Below are positions 1 to 7,798 of a DNA stretch of 27,837 nucleotides, in pieces. Location of the stretch: the NCBI GenBank assembly GCA_963588595.1, contig CAVAIA010000047.1, positions 1-27,837 of the forward strand. Direction: 5' to 3'. A program made the translations under genes and the position numbers. How positions within the stretch are numbered: the stretch's first letter is position 1; each line of letters opens with the position of its first letter. The notes beneath the pieces were generated by a model. That model was not told the origin of the DNA. It saw only the letters and a program-made list of their open reading frames with translations, and did not search any database. The DNA comes from Phoenicibacter sp963588595. GTDB taxonomy: Bacteria > Actinomycetota > Coriobacteriia > Coriobacteriales > Eggerthellaceae.

Positions 1-396
1 GTTAGCAAGCAATACAACACCGCTGGATCGAGCACAAGCACATCAACTCCTGCTTCTACCGCCGGTGACTATTTTTGGCTTGTGTCAATTCGAGAAGTAA
101 TTAAAGATGTTTCAAGTCTTGAATCCAACAAGCCAGTGAACGAAGGAAGCCTTTATTCTTGGTTCTCGCAAAGGACAATTGATGGACGTGCCGATCCGTC
201 GATTAAGAATCCTGCGATTAGATATACGGATCGTTCTGGAGGGACCAGTGGTGGGTGGTTGACTCGTTCACCGTCTCTTGGTACGTCCAATTTCTATCTG
301 GGTTGTGATTGTGAACGGGATGAATTTTATTATGGATATGCAAACTTCACTTGGAACACGGCCTCAGCGGATATAGTTCCCGCGTTTTGCATGTAG
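1..396 (+). CDS. C-terminal end of a DUF6273-like surface protein (5' truncated)
   Basis: The reading frame is open from base 1, so the gene starts upstream of the window and only about 131 residues are seen. A Ser/Thr-rich stretch of roughly 15 residues comes first, like a linker. It is followed by a region beginning FWLVSIREV and ending with a WLTRSPSLG-type motif and a final VPAFCM. This order (a 'FLLS-EV' like opening, a 'WLRSP' core and a 'VRPA' like end) is typical of DUF6273 domains, which sit at the C-terminus of many secreted or phage-like proteins of anaerobes; their function is unknown. No anchor or sorting signal follows the domain. The GTG at 82 is internal and should not be taken as a start. 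The family call is by motif recognition only. Confidence 0.6.
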   Translation, partial: VSKQYNTAGSSTSTSTPASTAGDYFWLVSIREVIKDVSSLESNKPVNEGSLYSWFSQRTIDGRADPSIKNPAIRYTDRSGGTSGGWLTRSPSLGTSNFYLGCDCERDEFYYGYANFTWNTASADIVPAFCM

Positions 397-420
397 AAGG
401 CGAATTGTTTGTAAAAATTT

Positions 421-493
421 AAGTTTGTTAGATTTGCAACTTAGAGAGCCTGCTTGTTTGTATGTTAAAATAACATCTTAAAGTTTGTTAGAT
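421..493 (+). repeat. Two 13-bp direct repeats upstream of ftsH
   Basis: The sequence aagtttgttagat occurs at 421-433 and again at 481-493, a start-to-start distance of exactly 60 bp. Between the copies lies a perfect 6-bp hairpin (atgtta/taacat, 462-467 and 471-476, loop aaa). A local duplication or a pair of regulator sites are both possible. Confidence 0.6.
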
Positions 494-527
494 ATTAGTT
501 ATTTTGAACATGATTTAAGTAGGCTCT
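445..527 (+). promoter_or_regulatory. Long-range inverted repeat covering the ftsH ribosome binding site
   Basis: The arm agagcctgctt (445-455) pairs with aagtaggctct (517-527), 10 of 11 positions as Watson-Crick pairs plus one G-U. The second arm ends directly at the ATG of ftsH and contains the only Shine-Dalgarno-like bases (aagtagg). If both arms are in the transcript, pairing would hide the start region. The 5' arm lies upstream of the possible promoter at 463-471, so this works only if transcription starts further upstream. Confidence 0.4.
463..471 (+). promoter_or_regulatory. Possible extended -10 promoter for ftsH
   Basis: TGTTAAAAT at 463-471 fits an extended -10 element (TGn followed by TAAAAT). 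No good -35 box is seen at normal spacing. It overlaps the small hairpin and lies about 57 bp before the ftsH start codon. The call is tentative. Confidence 0.3.
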
Positions 528-2798
528 ATGAATATTAAATTTTCGCAAGGCAATAAAGAAGAAAAAATTAATAAAGAAAACGAAGAGATTGATAATAACG
601 AAGACCAGCTCTCAAATGAAGAGCCGGCTGGCGGTTCAAGCGAAGATAACAAAAGCAAGCCACCGAAAAGGGAGTTTAATGGAACTCCTTCTCCTAATAA
701 AAACCACATCCCAGATCAATTTAAGTCAAAAAAGAGCGTTGTTGCAACTATCTTAATCGTTTTAGCGTGTGTTTTTTTGGCTCTAAATTTCTTTAACCCT
801 TTGCAACAACAAGACTATGATGAACTTGAAACATCACAATTTGTTCAAGCTATAGAGCAAGGCAGAGTTAAAAGCGTGACTTATGCAGTCAGTGAATACA
901 CAGTCACAGGCGAATATTATCCAGCAACTGAACCAGGAGCTCAAATCGTTAGCTCAACAAATAAAGTTTTGGAGTCAATGAATGCAAAGATTGCTGCTAA
1001 TGGCGACGGTTCGCAAATTGAGCTTAAAAACATCGAAGGTTCAAATCTTGGTGAAGTGAAGAAATATAAGAGTGTTTACGTTGGGAGCGATTCTTTAGGT
1101 GATTTGTTGAAGAGTCATCCTGAGATCACTTACAAAATAACGTTGCCGAGCGGGTGGTCTTCGATTTTGTCAAGCCTTTTGCCTATCATTTTGATTGCGA
1201 TCATAATGTTTATTTTCTTGAATCAAATTATGAAGCAACAGCAATCTCAAATGGGATTCGGAAACTCAAAAGCTAAGAAATACACTGAAGATCGCCCTAA
1301 GGTTTCATTTAAGGATGTCGCTGGTGTTGATGAAGCAGTCGAAGAAATGAGAGAAATAAAAGACTTTTTGGCAAATCCTGAAAAGTATAGAAAAATTGGA
1401 GCGAAGATCCCTAAAGGATGTCTCCTTGTTGGCCCTCCAGGAACTGGTAAAACATTGCTTGCAAAAGCAGTCGCGGGAGAGGCAAATGTTCCTTTCTTTA
1501 GCATCTCTGGATCTGATTTTGTTGAGATGTTTGTTGGCGTTGGAGCTTCAAGAGTTCGTGACCTTTTTAAGCGCGCAAGAGAAGCTTCTCCAAGCATCAT
1601 CTTTATAGACGAGATCGATGCTGTTGGACGTCAAAGAGGAGCAGGTCTTGGAGGCGGTCATGATGAGCGCGAACAGACGCTAAACCAAATCCTTGTTGAG
1701 ATGGACGGATTTGATGATAAGGATTCTGTCGTTTTGATAGCGGCGACCAACAGATCCGACGTTTTAGACCCAGCTTTGCTTCGTCCTGGACGTTTTGATA
1801 GGCAAATTGTTGTTGATACCCCTGACGTTAGAGGAAGGCGAGCGATTCTTGATGTCCACTCTAAGGGCAAGCCTTTAGGAAGCGATGTTGACTTGGATGC
1901 TATAGCAAAAACAACGCCTGGATTTACGGGCGCTGACCTTATGAATTTGATGAATGAGGCAGCTCTTTTGACTGCTAGAAGAAACAAAAAGATTATCACC
2001 CACCGAGAGATTAGTGACTCTCTTGAAAGGGTGATCGCTGGGCCAGAGCGAAAAGGGCGTGTTATGAATGAAAACACAAAGAGGACGATTGCTTATCATG
2101 AGTCCGGTCATGCTTTGGTTGGGTTTACCTTAGAACATGCTGATCCTGTCCACAAAATTTCAATCATCAGTCGCGGCAGAGCGCTTGGCTACACTCTAAG
2201 CATTCCTGACGAGGATAAAGTTTTGAATTCCTATCGTGAAATGCAAGACGAACTTGCTGTTTTCATGGGCGGCAGAGTTGCTGAAGAAATTTATTGTGGG
2301 GATGTTACAACGGGAGCATCTAATGATCTTGAGCGTGCAACGAAGATGGCGCGCGCAATCGTCACTCAATATGGAATGAGCCCTCTTGGAGTTCAAGTTT
2401 TCGGAAAGCCGAACCATGAGGTCTTTTTGGGCCGCGATTATGGAAACACTCAAGATTATTCTGACGAAACCGCAAGAAAGATTGATATCGAGGTCTCAAA
2501 GATCATGCAAGAGGCCCACGATCGCGCTTATGAGGTTTTGTCTAAAGATAAGGCTCACATGGATTTGATGGCTAAAGTTCTTCTCGAGCGCGAAACAGTT
2601 GAGGGAGAGGCATGCCAAGCTCTTCTAGAGAATAAATGGGACGACTACCTAATTCGCGAGAAGGATATCATTGCGAAGAGGGAAGCTGAAGAGGCTGCTG
2701 CTCGCAAAAAGGATGAAGAGGAACACCCAGAAATCTTTAACGATGAGCCTGCTATAGATAAAAACGACTCCTATTTCGATAAGTATGGAGCTAGGTAA
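528..2798 (+). CDS. ftsH: ATP-dependent zinc metalloprotease FtsH
   Basis: Membrane-anchored AAA+ protease that unfolds and degrades damaged or regulatory membrane and cytosolic proteins. Order of parts: an acidic, Asn/Glu-rich cytoplasmic tail (1-68), transmembrane segment 1 (about 70-89), an extracytoplasmic domain (90-209), transmembrane segment 2 (about 211-233), then the AAA module. Walker A GPPGTGKT is at 302-309, Walker B IIFIDEID ends at 364, and the zinc site HESGH is at 524-528. All catalytic motifs are intact. At 756 residues it is longer than the usual 610-650; the excess is mainly the charged N-terminal tail, with a charged C-terminal tail as well. The start codon follows a weak, possibly structured ribosome binding site. 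The 3' end overlaps the next gene by 14 bp, so the two are probably co-translated. Confidence 0.97.
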   Translation: MNIKFSQGNKEEKINKENEEIDNNEDQLSNEEPAGGSSEDNKSKPPKREFNGTPSPNKNHIPDQFKSKKSVVATILIVLACVFLALNFFNPLQQQDYDELETSQFVQAIEQGRVKSVTYAVSEYTVTGEYYPATEPGAQIVSSTNKVLESMNAKIAANGDGSQIELKNIEGSNLGEVKKYKSVYVGSDSLGDLLKSHPEITYKITLPSGWSSILSSLLPIILIAIIMFIFLNQIMKQQQSQMGFGNSKAKKYTEDRPKVSFKDVAGVDEAVEEMREIKDFLANPEKYRKIGAKIPKGCLLVGPPGTGKTLLAKAVAGEANVPFFSISGSDFVEMFVGVGASRVRDLFKRAREASPSIIFIDEIDAVGRQRGAGLGGGHDEREQTLNQILVEMDGFDDKDSVVLIAATNRSDVLDPALLRPGRFDRQIVVDTPDVRGRRAILDVHSKGKPLGSDVDLDAIAKTTPGFTGADLMNLMNEAALLTARRNKKIITHREISDSLERVIAGPERKGRVMNENTKRTIAYHESGHALVGFTLEHADPVHKISIISRGRALGYTLSIPDEDKVLNSYREMQDELAVFMGGRVAEEIYCGDVTTGASNDLERATKMARAIVTQYGMSPLGVQVFGKPNHEVFLGRDYGNTQDYSDETARKIDIEVSKIMQEAHDRAYEVLSKDKAHMDLMAKVLLERETVEGEACQALLENKWDDYLIREKDIIAKREAEEAAARKKDEEEHPEIFNDEPAIDKNDSYFDKYGAR

Positions 2799-3633
2799 AG
2801 AAAAGCTCGAACATCTCGTTTCTCAAGTTAAATGGCTCATTCTTTGGATCTTAGCAGCCATTATATTCAACATTGGAGTCTACTTTGTTGAAGGACAAGT
2901 TCGTGCAGAAGAGTTTTTAGCAGGTTATTTAACGGAACTTTCCCTTTCAATCGATAACGTTTTTGTTTTCTTGATGATATTTAGAAGCTTTAAGGTCGAT
3001 GAACATGCGCAACATAGATGCTTAGCATGGGGAATAATAGGAGCTGTTGTTCTTCGCTTCCTCTTTATTTTCTTTGGCATTGCGCTAATAACAACTTTTG
3101 AGTGGGTCGTTTGGGTGTTTGGAGTGTTTCTAGTTATCCAAGGCATTAGGATGTGGCTTCCTGAAAAAGAGAAGGATCCTCATGATTCCTTCATAATTAA
3201 AACTATTGGAAAGATTTTCCCTGTGACAAAAGGGTTTAGGAAAGATAAATTTTTTGTAACAGAAAACGGAAAGAAGTTTATAACACCTCTCTTCGCAATT
3301 TTGATTTTAATAGAGGGAAGCGACATAATTTTTGCTGTTGACTCAGTTCCAGCTGTTCTTGCAATCTCGACTGATCTTTTCGTTGTCTACACTTCCAACA
3401 TATTTGCGATTTTGTGTCTAAGGCAACTCTTTTTCGTCATTGAGCATGTTGAAAGCAGGTTTGAGTATGTTAAATATGGAGTTGCTTTTATCTTAGTTTT
3501 CACAGGGATCAAAATGCTCTCGACTGCCTTTGGCGTTCACATCCCAACTAACATTTCAATTTTGGTCATAGCAACCATCTTGTTTATTTCAATTGTTTTG
3601 AGCGCACTTATAAGTAAAAGACGCGAAAAGTAA
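2785..3633 (+). CDS. TerC/Alx-family integral membrane protein
   Basis: Polytopic membrane protein of 282 residues with about seven hydrophobic segments. The two signature acidic motifs of the TerC family are present: ELSLSIDNVFVF (51-62) and EGSDIIFAVDSVPA (177-190). Members are implicated in manganese efflux or in metal supply to exported proteins, and some were first described through tellurite resistance; the exact substrate here is not shown. The start lies inside ftsH (14-bp overlap) with no clear Shine-Dalgarno sequence, so translation probably depends on ribosomes finishing ftsH. The coupling to a membrane zinc protease suggests a shared role in envelope protein quality or metal balance, which is inference. 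The gene symbol is left open because TerC, Alx and YkoY-type members cannot be separated by eye. Confidence 0.9.
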   Translation: MELGKEKLEHLVSQVKWLILWILAAIIFNIGVYFVEGQVRAEEFLAGYLTELSLSIDNVFVFLMIFRSFKVDEHAQHRCLAWGIIGAVVLRFLFIFFGIALITTFEWVVWVFGVFLVIQGIRMWLPEKEKDPHDSFIIKTIGKIFPVTKGFRKDKFFVTENGKKFITPLFAILILIEGSDIIFAVDSVPAVLAISTDLFVVYTSNIFAILCLRQLFFVIEHVESRFEYVKYGVAFILVFTGIKMLSTAFGVHIPTNISILVIATILFISIVLSALISKRREK

Positions 3634-3652
3634 ATAGAACTGCTTCATTTTT

Positions 3653-3679
3653 TTGCGGAAGGTCTTTCCATGCTATAAT
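3653..3679 (+). promoter_or_regulatory. Promoter for the secreted peptidoglycan hydrolase gene
   Basis: A perfect -10 box TATAAT at 3674-3679 is preceded by TG at 3671-3672, giving an extended -10. A TTGCGG box at 3653-3658 could act as -35, with a short 15-bp spacer. It lies 53 bp before the start codon of the gene at 3733. Confidence 0.6.
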
Positions 3680-3732
3680 AAAGACGTTGCTTATAAATGA
3701 AAAATAAATGAAACAGGAGCAATTTTTCAAAA

Positions 3733-4803
3733 ATGAAGATTAATTTTAGCAATAAAGTTAAGTTTTTAATTTCAATTTCTTTAATCTTTTGTTGTGCACT
3801 TCCAATTTTAAATTCGCAGGATTTAAAAGTTGCAAAAGCAGAAACGACTTCTCAAAAGCTATCTTCTGCGCAAGCTCGTCTTGACGAGGCAAATGAGCAA
3901 ATGAAGTCGATCGAGTCAGAGATCGAAGGAGTGACATCAAGTCTTCAAGAAACTTCCACGAAGATCACTGCAAAGAATGAAGAAATCCAAGCTAAGCAAG
4001 AAGACCTCTCAAACAAACAAGATGTGTTAGGCAAAAGGATGGCTTCTAAATATAAGGGTGGGGAAACGACGATGCTAGACATCCTTCTTTCTTCAACCAG
4101 TTTTGCTGATCTTGCTAACAATTGGTTTTTAGTTGACAAAATTCTAAATTCCGAAAATGAGATGATCAATGACGTTAAGGAAGCTAAAGCGAAGCTCGAG
4201 GCAGAGCAAACGCAGCTTGAAAATCTTCAAAATCAACAAAATGCTCAATTGGGGCAACTTCAAGAAAAGCAAAATAACTTAACTGAAATTGTTTCCAACC
4301 TAGATCAAGAAGTCAAAGATTTAATTAAGAAACAAGACGAGGAGAAAGCAGCTGCCCTGGCTGCTGCCGCTGCTCAAGCTTCGCGTTCTTCAGGAGGATC
4401 TTACGCAACAGGTCCTCTTCCTCCAGCTGCAGATTCTTCGAAGGGGCAAGCGATAGTTAACGCTTGTTTCACAACCCCATCAACAGGGGCAGGATATTGC
4501 GCGGCATGGGTGACCAACGTCTACATAAATGCAGGGGTTAGTCCTGCACCTTCAGGCAACGCAAATGACATGTTTTACGCCTATTGTCACTCGTCAAACA
4601 AGGCTGACTTACAAGCTGGAATGCTCGTTGCGGACGCTTCCCACAATGGCTCAGGATATGAAGGTCTTCGTTGGGGACACGTTGGCATCTACCTTGGAAA
4701 TGGCGAGGTTATAAGCAACATCGGCTACATTCATCGTCAAAGTCTTGACTCATTTATTTCTTTTTATGGAAACATAACAGGTGTGCGTTGGGGATGGGGA
4801 TAG
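3733..4803 (+). CDS. Secreted coiled-coil peptidoglycan hydrolase, NlpC/P60- or CHAP-like
   Basis: A signal peptide (1-36, probable cleavage after AKA) is followed by a long coiled coil (about 40-215) rich in Glu, Gln and Lys, as in the PcsB/CwlO family. An Ala/Ser-rich linker (about 205-235) and a C-terminal catalytic domain (236-356) come next. The domain shows a candidate nucleophile Cys256 in GYCAAWV and a candidate His316 in WGHVGIYLGNG, the Cys-His arrangement of NlpC/P60 and CHAP cysteine peptidases that cut peptide links in the cell wall. The AWV context differs from the common CSG of NlpC/P60, so the subfamily is uncertain. AGGAG sits 13 bp before the ATG, a long spacing. In the related PcsB system the coiled coil keeps the enzyme inactive until FtsEX acts; the same may hold here. 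Confidence 0.85.
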   Translation: MKINFSNKVKFLISISLIFCCALPILNSQDLKVAKAETTSQKLSSAQARLDEANEQMKSIESEIEGVTSSLQETSTKITAKNEEIQAKQEDLSNKQDVLGKRMASKYKGGETTMLDILLSSTSFADLANNWFLVDKILNSENEMINDVKEAKAKLEAEQTQLENLQNQQNAQLGQLQEKQNNLTEIVSNLDQEVKDLIKKQDEEKAAALAAAAAQASRSSGGSYATGPLPPAADSSKGQAIVNACFTTPSTGAGYCAAWVTNVYINAGVSPAPSGNANDMFYAYCHSSNKADLQAGMLVADASHNGSGYEGLRWGHVGIYLGNGEVISNIGYIHRQSLDSFISFYGNITGVRWGWG

Positions 4804-4864
4804 GTCACCTTTCTCAATTCTCCGAAATTTAGCATTTGAATGAGTTTTGCTCCTATTTTGGCGT

Positions 4865-4870
4865 TATAAT
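4865..4870 (+). promoter_or_regulatory. Possible -10 box for the flavoprotein-ACP operon
   Basis: TATAAT at 4865-4870 lies 38 bp before the ATG at 4909. No -35 box with good spacing is visible (TTGCTC at 4847 is too near, TTGAAT at 4836 too far). A strong AAGGAG at 4898-4903 serves the gene. Confidence 0.4.
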
Positions 4871-4908
4871 TCGTCTATGGTTCGTTTACCAATATTTAAG
4901 GAGTTGCC

Positions 4909-6768
4909 ATGATTGTAAAATCAGATGTCATTAAATCGCTCGATGCTCAAAATTTGAGGGAAGCAGTTGAGGTTGCTAAGCCTGGTACTTGCCAAATTTC
5001 AATTCAACTTGCTCGTTTTGAGAAAGCTTATCACGAAGAGCGAAAATCAATATCAGATCCTGAAAGTGAAAACTTTGCAGATTTGACCAAAGTTTTGAAC
5101 TTGTTAAAAGGAGTTCATCTCTATCTTAGCAGTATGAAAAAGGTAAAAGAGATGGAGGATCTTGCTAAGAAGCTTACGAGTGATGATAATAGCAGCGAGC
5201 GCGTTAAAGCAGCTTGCGCAGAGCTACTCGAAGGGCTTAAGCTTTTTGAACTCGATTATTATGCTCACGCCGAGGCACATTCGTGCGCTTGCGATCGTGA
5301 TATGAAATCTCCATGCAAAGCGGAGTGTCCTGCGCATGTTAACGCTTCAGCCTACATTGGGCTTGCAAGCGAGGGCAGGTTTGATGATGCAGTTAAGATG
5401 ATTCGCAAAGACAATCCATTTGTAACTGCTTGTGCGCTCGTTTGCGAACATCCATGTGAATCTCATTGTCGTCGCAAGGGAATCGACGACGCTGTCAACA
5501 TCCGTGGAATCAAGAAGCTAAGCGTTGACAATTGCCACGCTGATAAAGTTTCAACTCCTAAAAGAGCAGCGAGCACTGGCAAGAAAGTTGCGGTTATCGG
5601 AGCTGGACCTTGCGGTTTAACTTGTGCATACTATCTTGCAATTCTAGGTCACACGGTTGATGTCTATGAGTCAAGAGCTAAGATGGGAGGAATGCTTAGA
5701 TATGGCATTCCAAAATATCGTTTCCCTCGCGAGAGGCTTGACGAGGACATCAATGCAATTCTTGGAGTTGGTGGCATTAGCGTTGAGATGAACGTTGAAG
5801 TTGACACTGCAAAATTCAATGAGATAAAAAACTCGCATGACGCAACTTTTGTTGCAATTGGAGCTCACACTGGCAAGGGTCTTAGAATCGAGAATGCAGA
5901 CGCTAAAGGCGTTATGAGTGCTGTTGAGATTTTGAGAGCTATTGGAGATGATGACTACCCAGATTTCACTGGCAAAAACATAGGAGTCGTTGGTGGAGGC
6001 AATGTTGCGATGGATTGTTGCCGTTCTAGCGTTCGTTGCAATGCTGAAAACGTTTATTGCTTCTATCGCAGACGCCAAGAAGATATGCCTGCGCGTGCAG
6101 AAGAGGTTGAAGGCGCGATCGAAGAAGGAGTTCAAGTTCTCTCATTGCAAGCTCCTGTTGGGCTTGAAGTTGACAAGGATGGCAAGCTAACTGGCATGAG
6201 AACGCAACCTCAAAAAGTTGTTCCAGTTCCAGGAGGGCGTCCTAAACCACAACCTGACGAAGATAAAGACGAGGTCATAACGCCGATAGACATTTTGCTT
6301 TTGGCTGTTGGACAAGACATTGTTTGCCAGCCATTCGAGGAAGCTGGCATGAAAACGCAATGGAAGGCATTTCGCGCCAATGAATTTTTGGAGGCTGAAG
6401 ACATGCCTGGAGTTTGGGTTGGAGGAGATTGCCAAACAAGTCCAGCAAGCGCAATTATGGCGATTGGTGCGGGCAAGGTTGCAGCCTATAACATCAACTT
6501 TGAGCTTTGCGGAAATGAGCAAAGAATCGATCCTGAAGTTGAAGAGAAGGAAAGCTATCACCGCTATCTTGAGTATGCCCCGAGAGAGGAAGTCCATGAG
6601 CGTCCTGCTGAAGAGCGCAAGAATGATTTTGACTATATAGAACTTGATGTTAAACCATTATCGGGTATGAGAGAGTGCGGGAGATGCATGCATTGCGATC
6701 TTTGCGGATGGCAAAGTGAGTTTTGCGAGCCTTTGAAAGAAGATCAAGAGAGTTCGGTTGCAATCTAG
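4909..6768 (+). CDS. GltD-like NAD(P)-dependent flavoprotein with iron-sulfur domains
   Basis: Related to the small subunit of glutamate synthase and to the N-terminal part of dihydropyrimidine dehydrogenase; such proteins move electrons between NAD(P)H, FAD and [4Fe-4S] clusters. Order: an unrecognised helical region (1-120), a cysteine-rich Fer4_20-type domain (about 124-200, with CACDRDMKSPCKAECPAHVN), an FAD-binding motif GAGPCG (231-236), an NAD(P)-binding VVGGGN (about 360-365), and the GGDCQTSPASAIMAIGAGK region that closes the FAD fold. A C-terminal cluster Cys590, 593, 596, 599 and 606 could bind another metal centre. The usual GltD is about 480 residues, so this one is extended at both ends. 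No glutamate synthase large subunit is nearby, so it is probably not glutamate synthase. It is followed after 24 bp by an acyl carrier protein gene. Partner and substrate are unknown. Confidence 0.85.
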   Translation: MIVKSDVIKSLDAQNLREAVEVAKPGTCQISIQLARFEKAYHEERKSISDPESENFADLTKVLNLLKGVHLYLSSMKKVKEMEDLAKKLTSDDNSSERVKAACAELLEGLKLFELDYYAHAEAHSCACDRDMKSPCKAECPAHVNASAYIGLASEGRFDDAVKMIRKDNPFVTACALVCEHPCESHCRRKGIDDAVNIRGIKKLSVDNCHADKVSTPKRAASTGKKVAVIGAGPCGLTCAYYLAILGHTVDVYESRAKMGGMLRYGIPKYRFPRERLDEDINAILGVGGISVEMNVEVDTAKFNEIKNSHDATFVAIGAHTGKGLRIENADAKGVMSAVEILRAIGDDDYPDFTGKNIGVVGGGNVAMDCCRSSVRCNAENVYCFYRRRQEDMPARAEEVEGAIEEGVQVLSLQAPVGLEVDKDGKLTGMRTQPQKVVPVPGGRPKPQPDEDKDEVITPIDILLLAVGQDIVCQPFEEAGMKTQWKAFRANEFLEAEDMPGVWVGGDCQTSPASAIMAIGAGKVAAYNINFELCGNEQRIDPEVEEKESYHRYLEYAPREEVHERPAEERKNDFDYIELDVKPLSGMRECGRCMHCDLCGWQSEFCEPLKEDQESSVAI

Positions 6769-6792
6769 CTTTTTGTATAAGGAGGTTTAACT

Positions 6793-7011
6793 ATGGATAC
6801 GCTCGAAACAATAAAAAAGATTCTAAATGAGAACGCAGACATAAACCCGGCAGATGTAACCGAAGATGCAACGCTTGAGTCTCTCGGTCTTGATTCTATC
6901 GATCTAGCTGAGTTGGTTTGCTGTTTGGAAGATGAGTTGAACATAGACTTTGGCAACCCACAAGATTTAAGATCTATCGGAGACGTCGTAGAACACATTA
7001 AAAATTTATAA
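6793..7011 (+). CDS. Acyl carrier protein
   Basis: Small acidic four-helix protein of 72 residues with the phosphopantetheine attachment site at Ser35 in LGLDSIDL, where Ile replaces the more usual Leu after the serine. It would carry acyl groups as thioesters in fatty acid or related synthesis. A strong AAGGAGG at 6779-6785 lies 7 bp before the ATG. It is the second gene of a likely two-gene unit with the flavoprotein and is not surrounded by fab genes. It may therefore be a specialised carrier (D-alanyl, lipoate, or redox-linked acyl chemistry) rather than the housekeeping AcpP; that cannot be decided from this sequence, so no symbol is given. Confidence 0.9.
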   Translation: MDTLETIKKILNENADINPADVTEDATLESLGLDSIDLAELVCCLEDELNIDFGNPQDLRSIGDVVEHIKNL

Positions 7012-7029
7012 TTTTCGAAGGGTATAGAT

Positions 7030-7107
7030 GCCCTCGTAGCTCAGTGGATAGAGCGCCTGCCTCCGGAGCAGGGGTTAGCGCAGGTTCGACTCCTGTCGAG
7101 GGCACCA
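7030..7107 (+). tRNA. tRNA-Arg (anticodon CCG)
   Basis: A full cloverleaf can be folded. The acceptor stem GCCCTCG/CGAGGGC (7030-7036 with 7097-7103) is perfect. The anticodon stem CCTGC/GCAGG encloses the loop CTCCGGA with anticodon CCG, which reads CGG. The T loop is TTCGACT. A73 and the CCA end (7105-7107) are encoded in the DNA. It lies between the acyl carrier protein and cyclophilin genes on the same strand. Confidence 0.96.
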
Positions 7108-7148
7108 TCATCCAGGGCGTAAGCAAAACTTAAGAAAGGAACTTAAAG

Positions 7149-7688
7149 ATGTTTGAAGAAATTTATGAACCTGAGTATAAACCTAGCGGCGAAGAGGTTG
7201 CTATTATCGAAACCTCAAAGGGAACAATTAAAGTCAAATTAGCTGGAAAAGATGCGCCAATTCACGTTGGAAATTTTGTCGAACTTTCAAAGAAGGGTTT
7301 TTATGATGGGCTTAGATTTCATCGTTATGTCCCTAATTTTGTTATTCAAGGTGGATGCCCAAACACTCGTGGAAAAACTAGCGAAGAGGTAATAGAAGGC
7401 GCTAACACAGGCGTCGGCGGATTTGGAACAGGCGGTCCTGGATATTGCATCAAAGAGGAGTTTACAACTAACCCAAACAATAAGCATCTAGACGGAACGC
7501 TTGCAATGGCGAGAAGTCAAGCGCCAAATTCTGCGGGGTCTCAATTTTATTTTTGCTTAGGTCCGCAAGAGTTTCTCGATCCGAACTATACCGTTTTTGG
7601 TCAAACAATTGAGGGGCTGGATGTCATTTCTGATCTTAGAGTTGGAGATGAAATCGTTAGAATAACAATTGAAAACGCTAACGACTAG
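7149..7688 (+). CDS. Cyclophilin-type peptidyl-prolyl cis-trans isomerase
   Basis: Catalyses cis-trans isomerisation of peptide bonds before proline during protein folding. The cyclophilin fold is clear: ETSKGTIKVKL (21-31) opens the barrel, FHRYVPNFVIQGG (57-69) holds the catalytic Arg59 and Gln67, and LAMARSQAPNSAGSQFYF (118-135) forms the active-site wall. A short acidic N-terminal extension of about 16 residues precedes the domain. At 179 residues it is a single-domain form, and the absence of a signal peptide places it in the cytoplasm. AAAGGA ends at 7140, 8 bp before the ATG. It lies downstream of tRNA-Arg with no terminator between them, so shared transcription is possible. Confidence 0.95.
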   Translation: MFEEIYEPEYKPSGEEVAIIETSKGTIKVKLAGKDAPIHVGNFVELSKKGFYDGLRFHRYVPNFVIQGGCPNTRGKTSEEVIEGANTGVGGFGTGGPGYCIKEEFTTNPNNKHLDGTLAMARSQAPNSAGSQFYFCLGPQEFLDPNYTVFGQTIEGLDVISDLRVGDEIVRITIENAND

Positions 7689-7746
7689 ATCCTGTCAATT
7701 TAAGCGTACTGAGGCTTGCTATTATCCTAATGAGCAATGTTTCGTA

Positions 7747-7752
7747 TATAAT
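7747..7752 (+). promoter_or_regulatory. Possible -10 box for the TPR-hydrogenase-like operon
   Basis: TATAAT at 7747-7752 lies 46 bp before the GTG start at 7799. No matching -35 box is seen at 16-18 bp. A small inverted repeat ttgct/agcaa (7716-7720 and 7732-7736) lies just upstream and could be an operator or chance. Confidence 0.35.
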
Positions 7753-7798
7753 TAGGAATTGAACGTATTAGTGAATGTGATAGTTTAGGAATAGCGCG

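Noticed and set aside
5671..6135. A 154-codon open frame on the minus strand inside the flavoprotein gene
   Set aside because: It lies wholly opposite a gene with intact catalytic motifs, its translation has no recognisable features, and it is explained by codon bias of the coding strand. The same holds for the minus-strand frame at 6187-6597 and the other long antisense frames.
4909..6768. gltD, glutamate synthase small subunit
   Set aside because: The protein is extended at both ends with an extra cysteine cluster, and no gltB is nearby; only the family relation is supported.
7014..7040. Hairpin from aggg/ccct just at the 5' end of tRNA-Arg, as a terminator of the ACP gene
   Set aside because: The stem is only four base pairs, has no T run after it, and its second arm is the tRNA acceptor stem.
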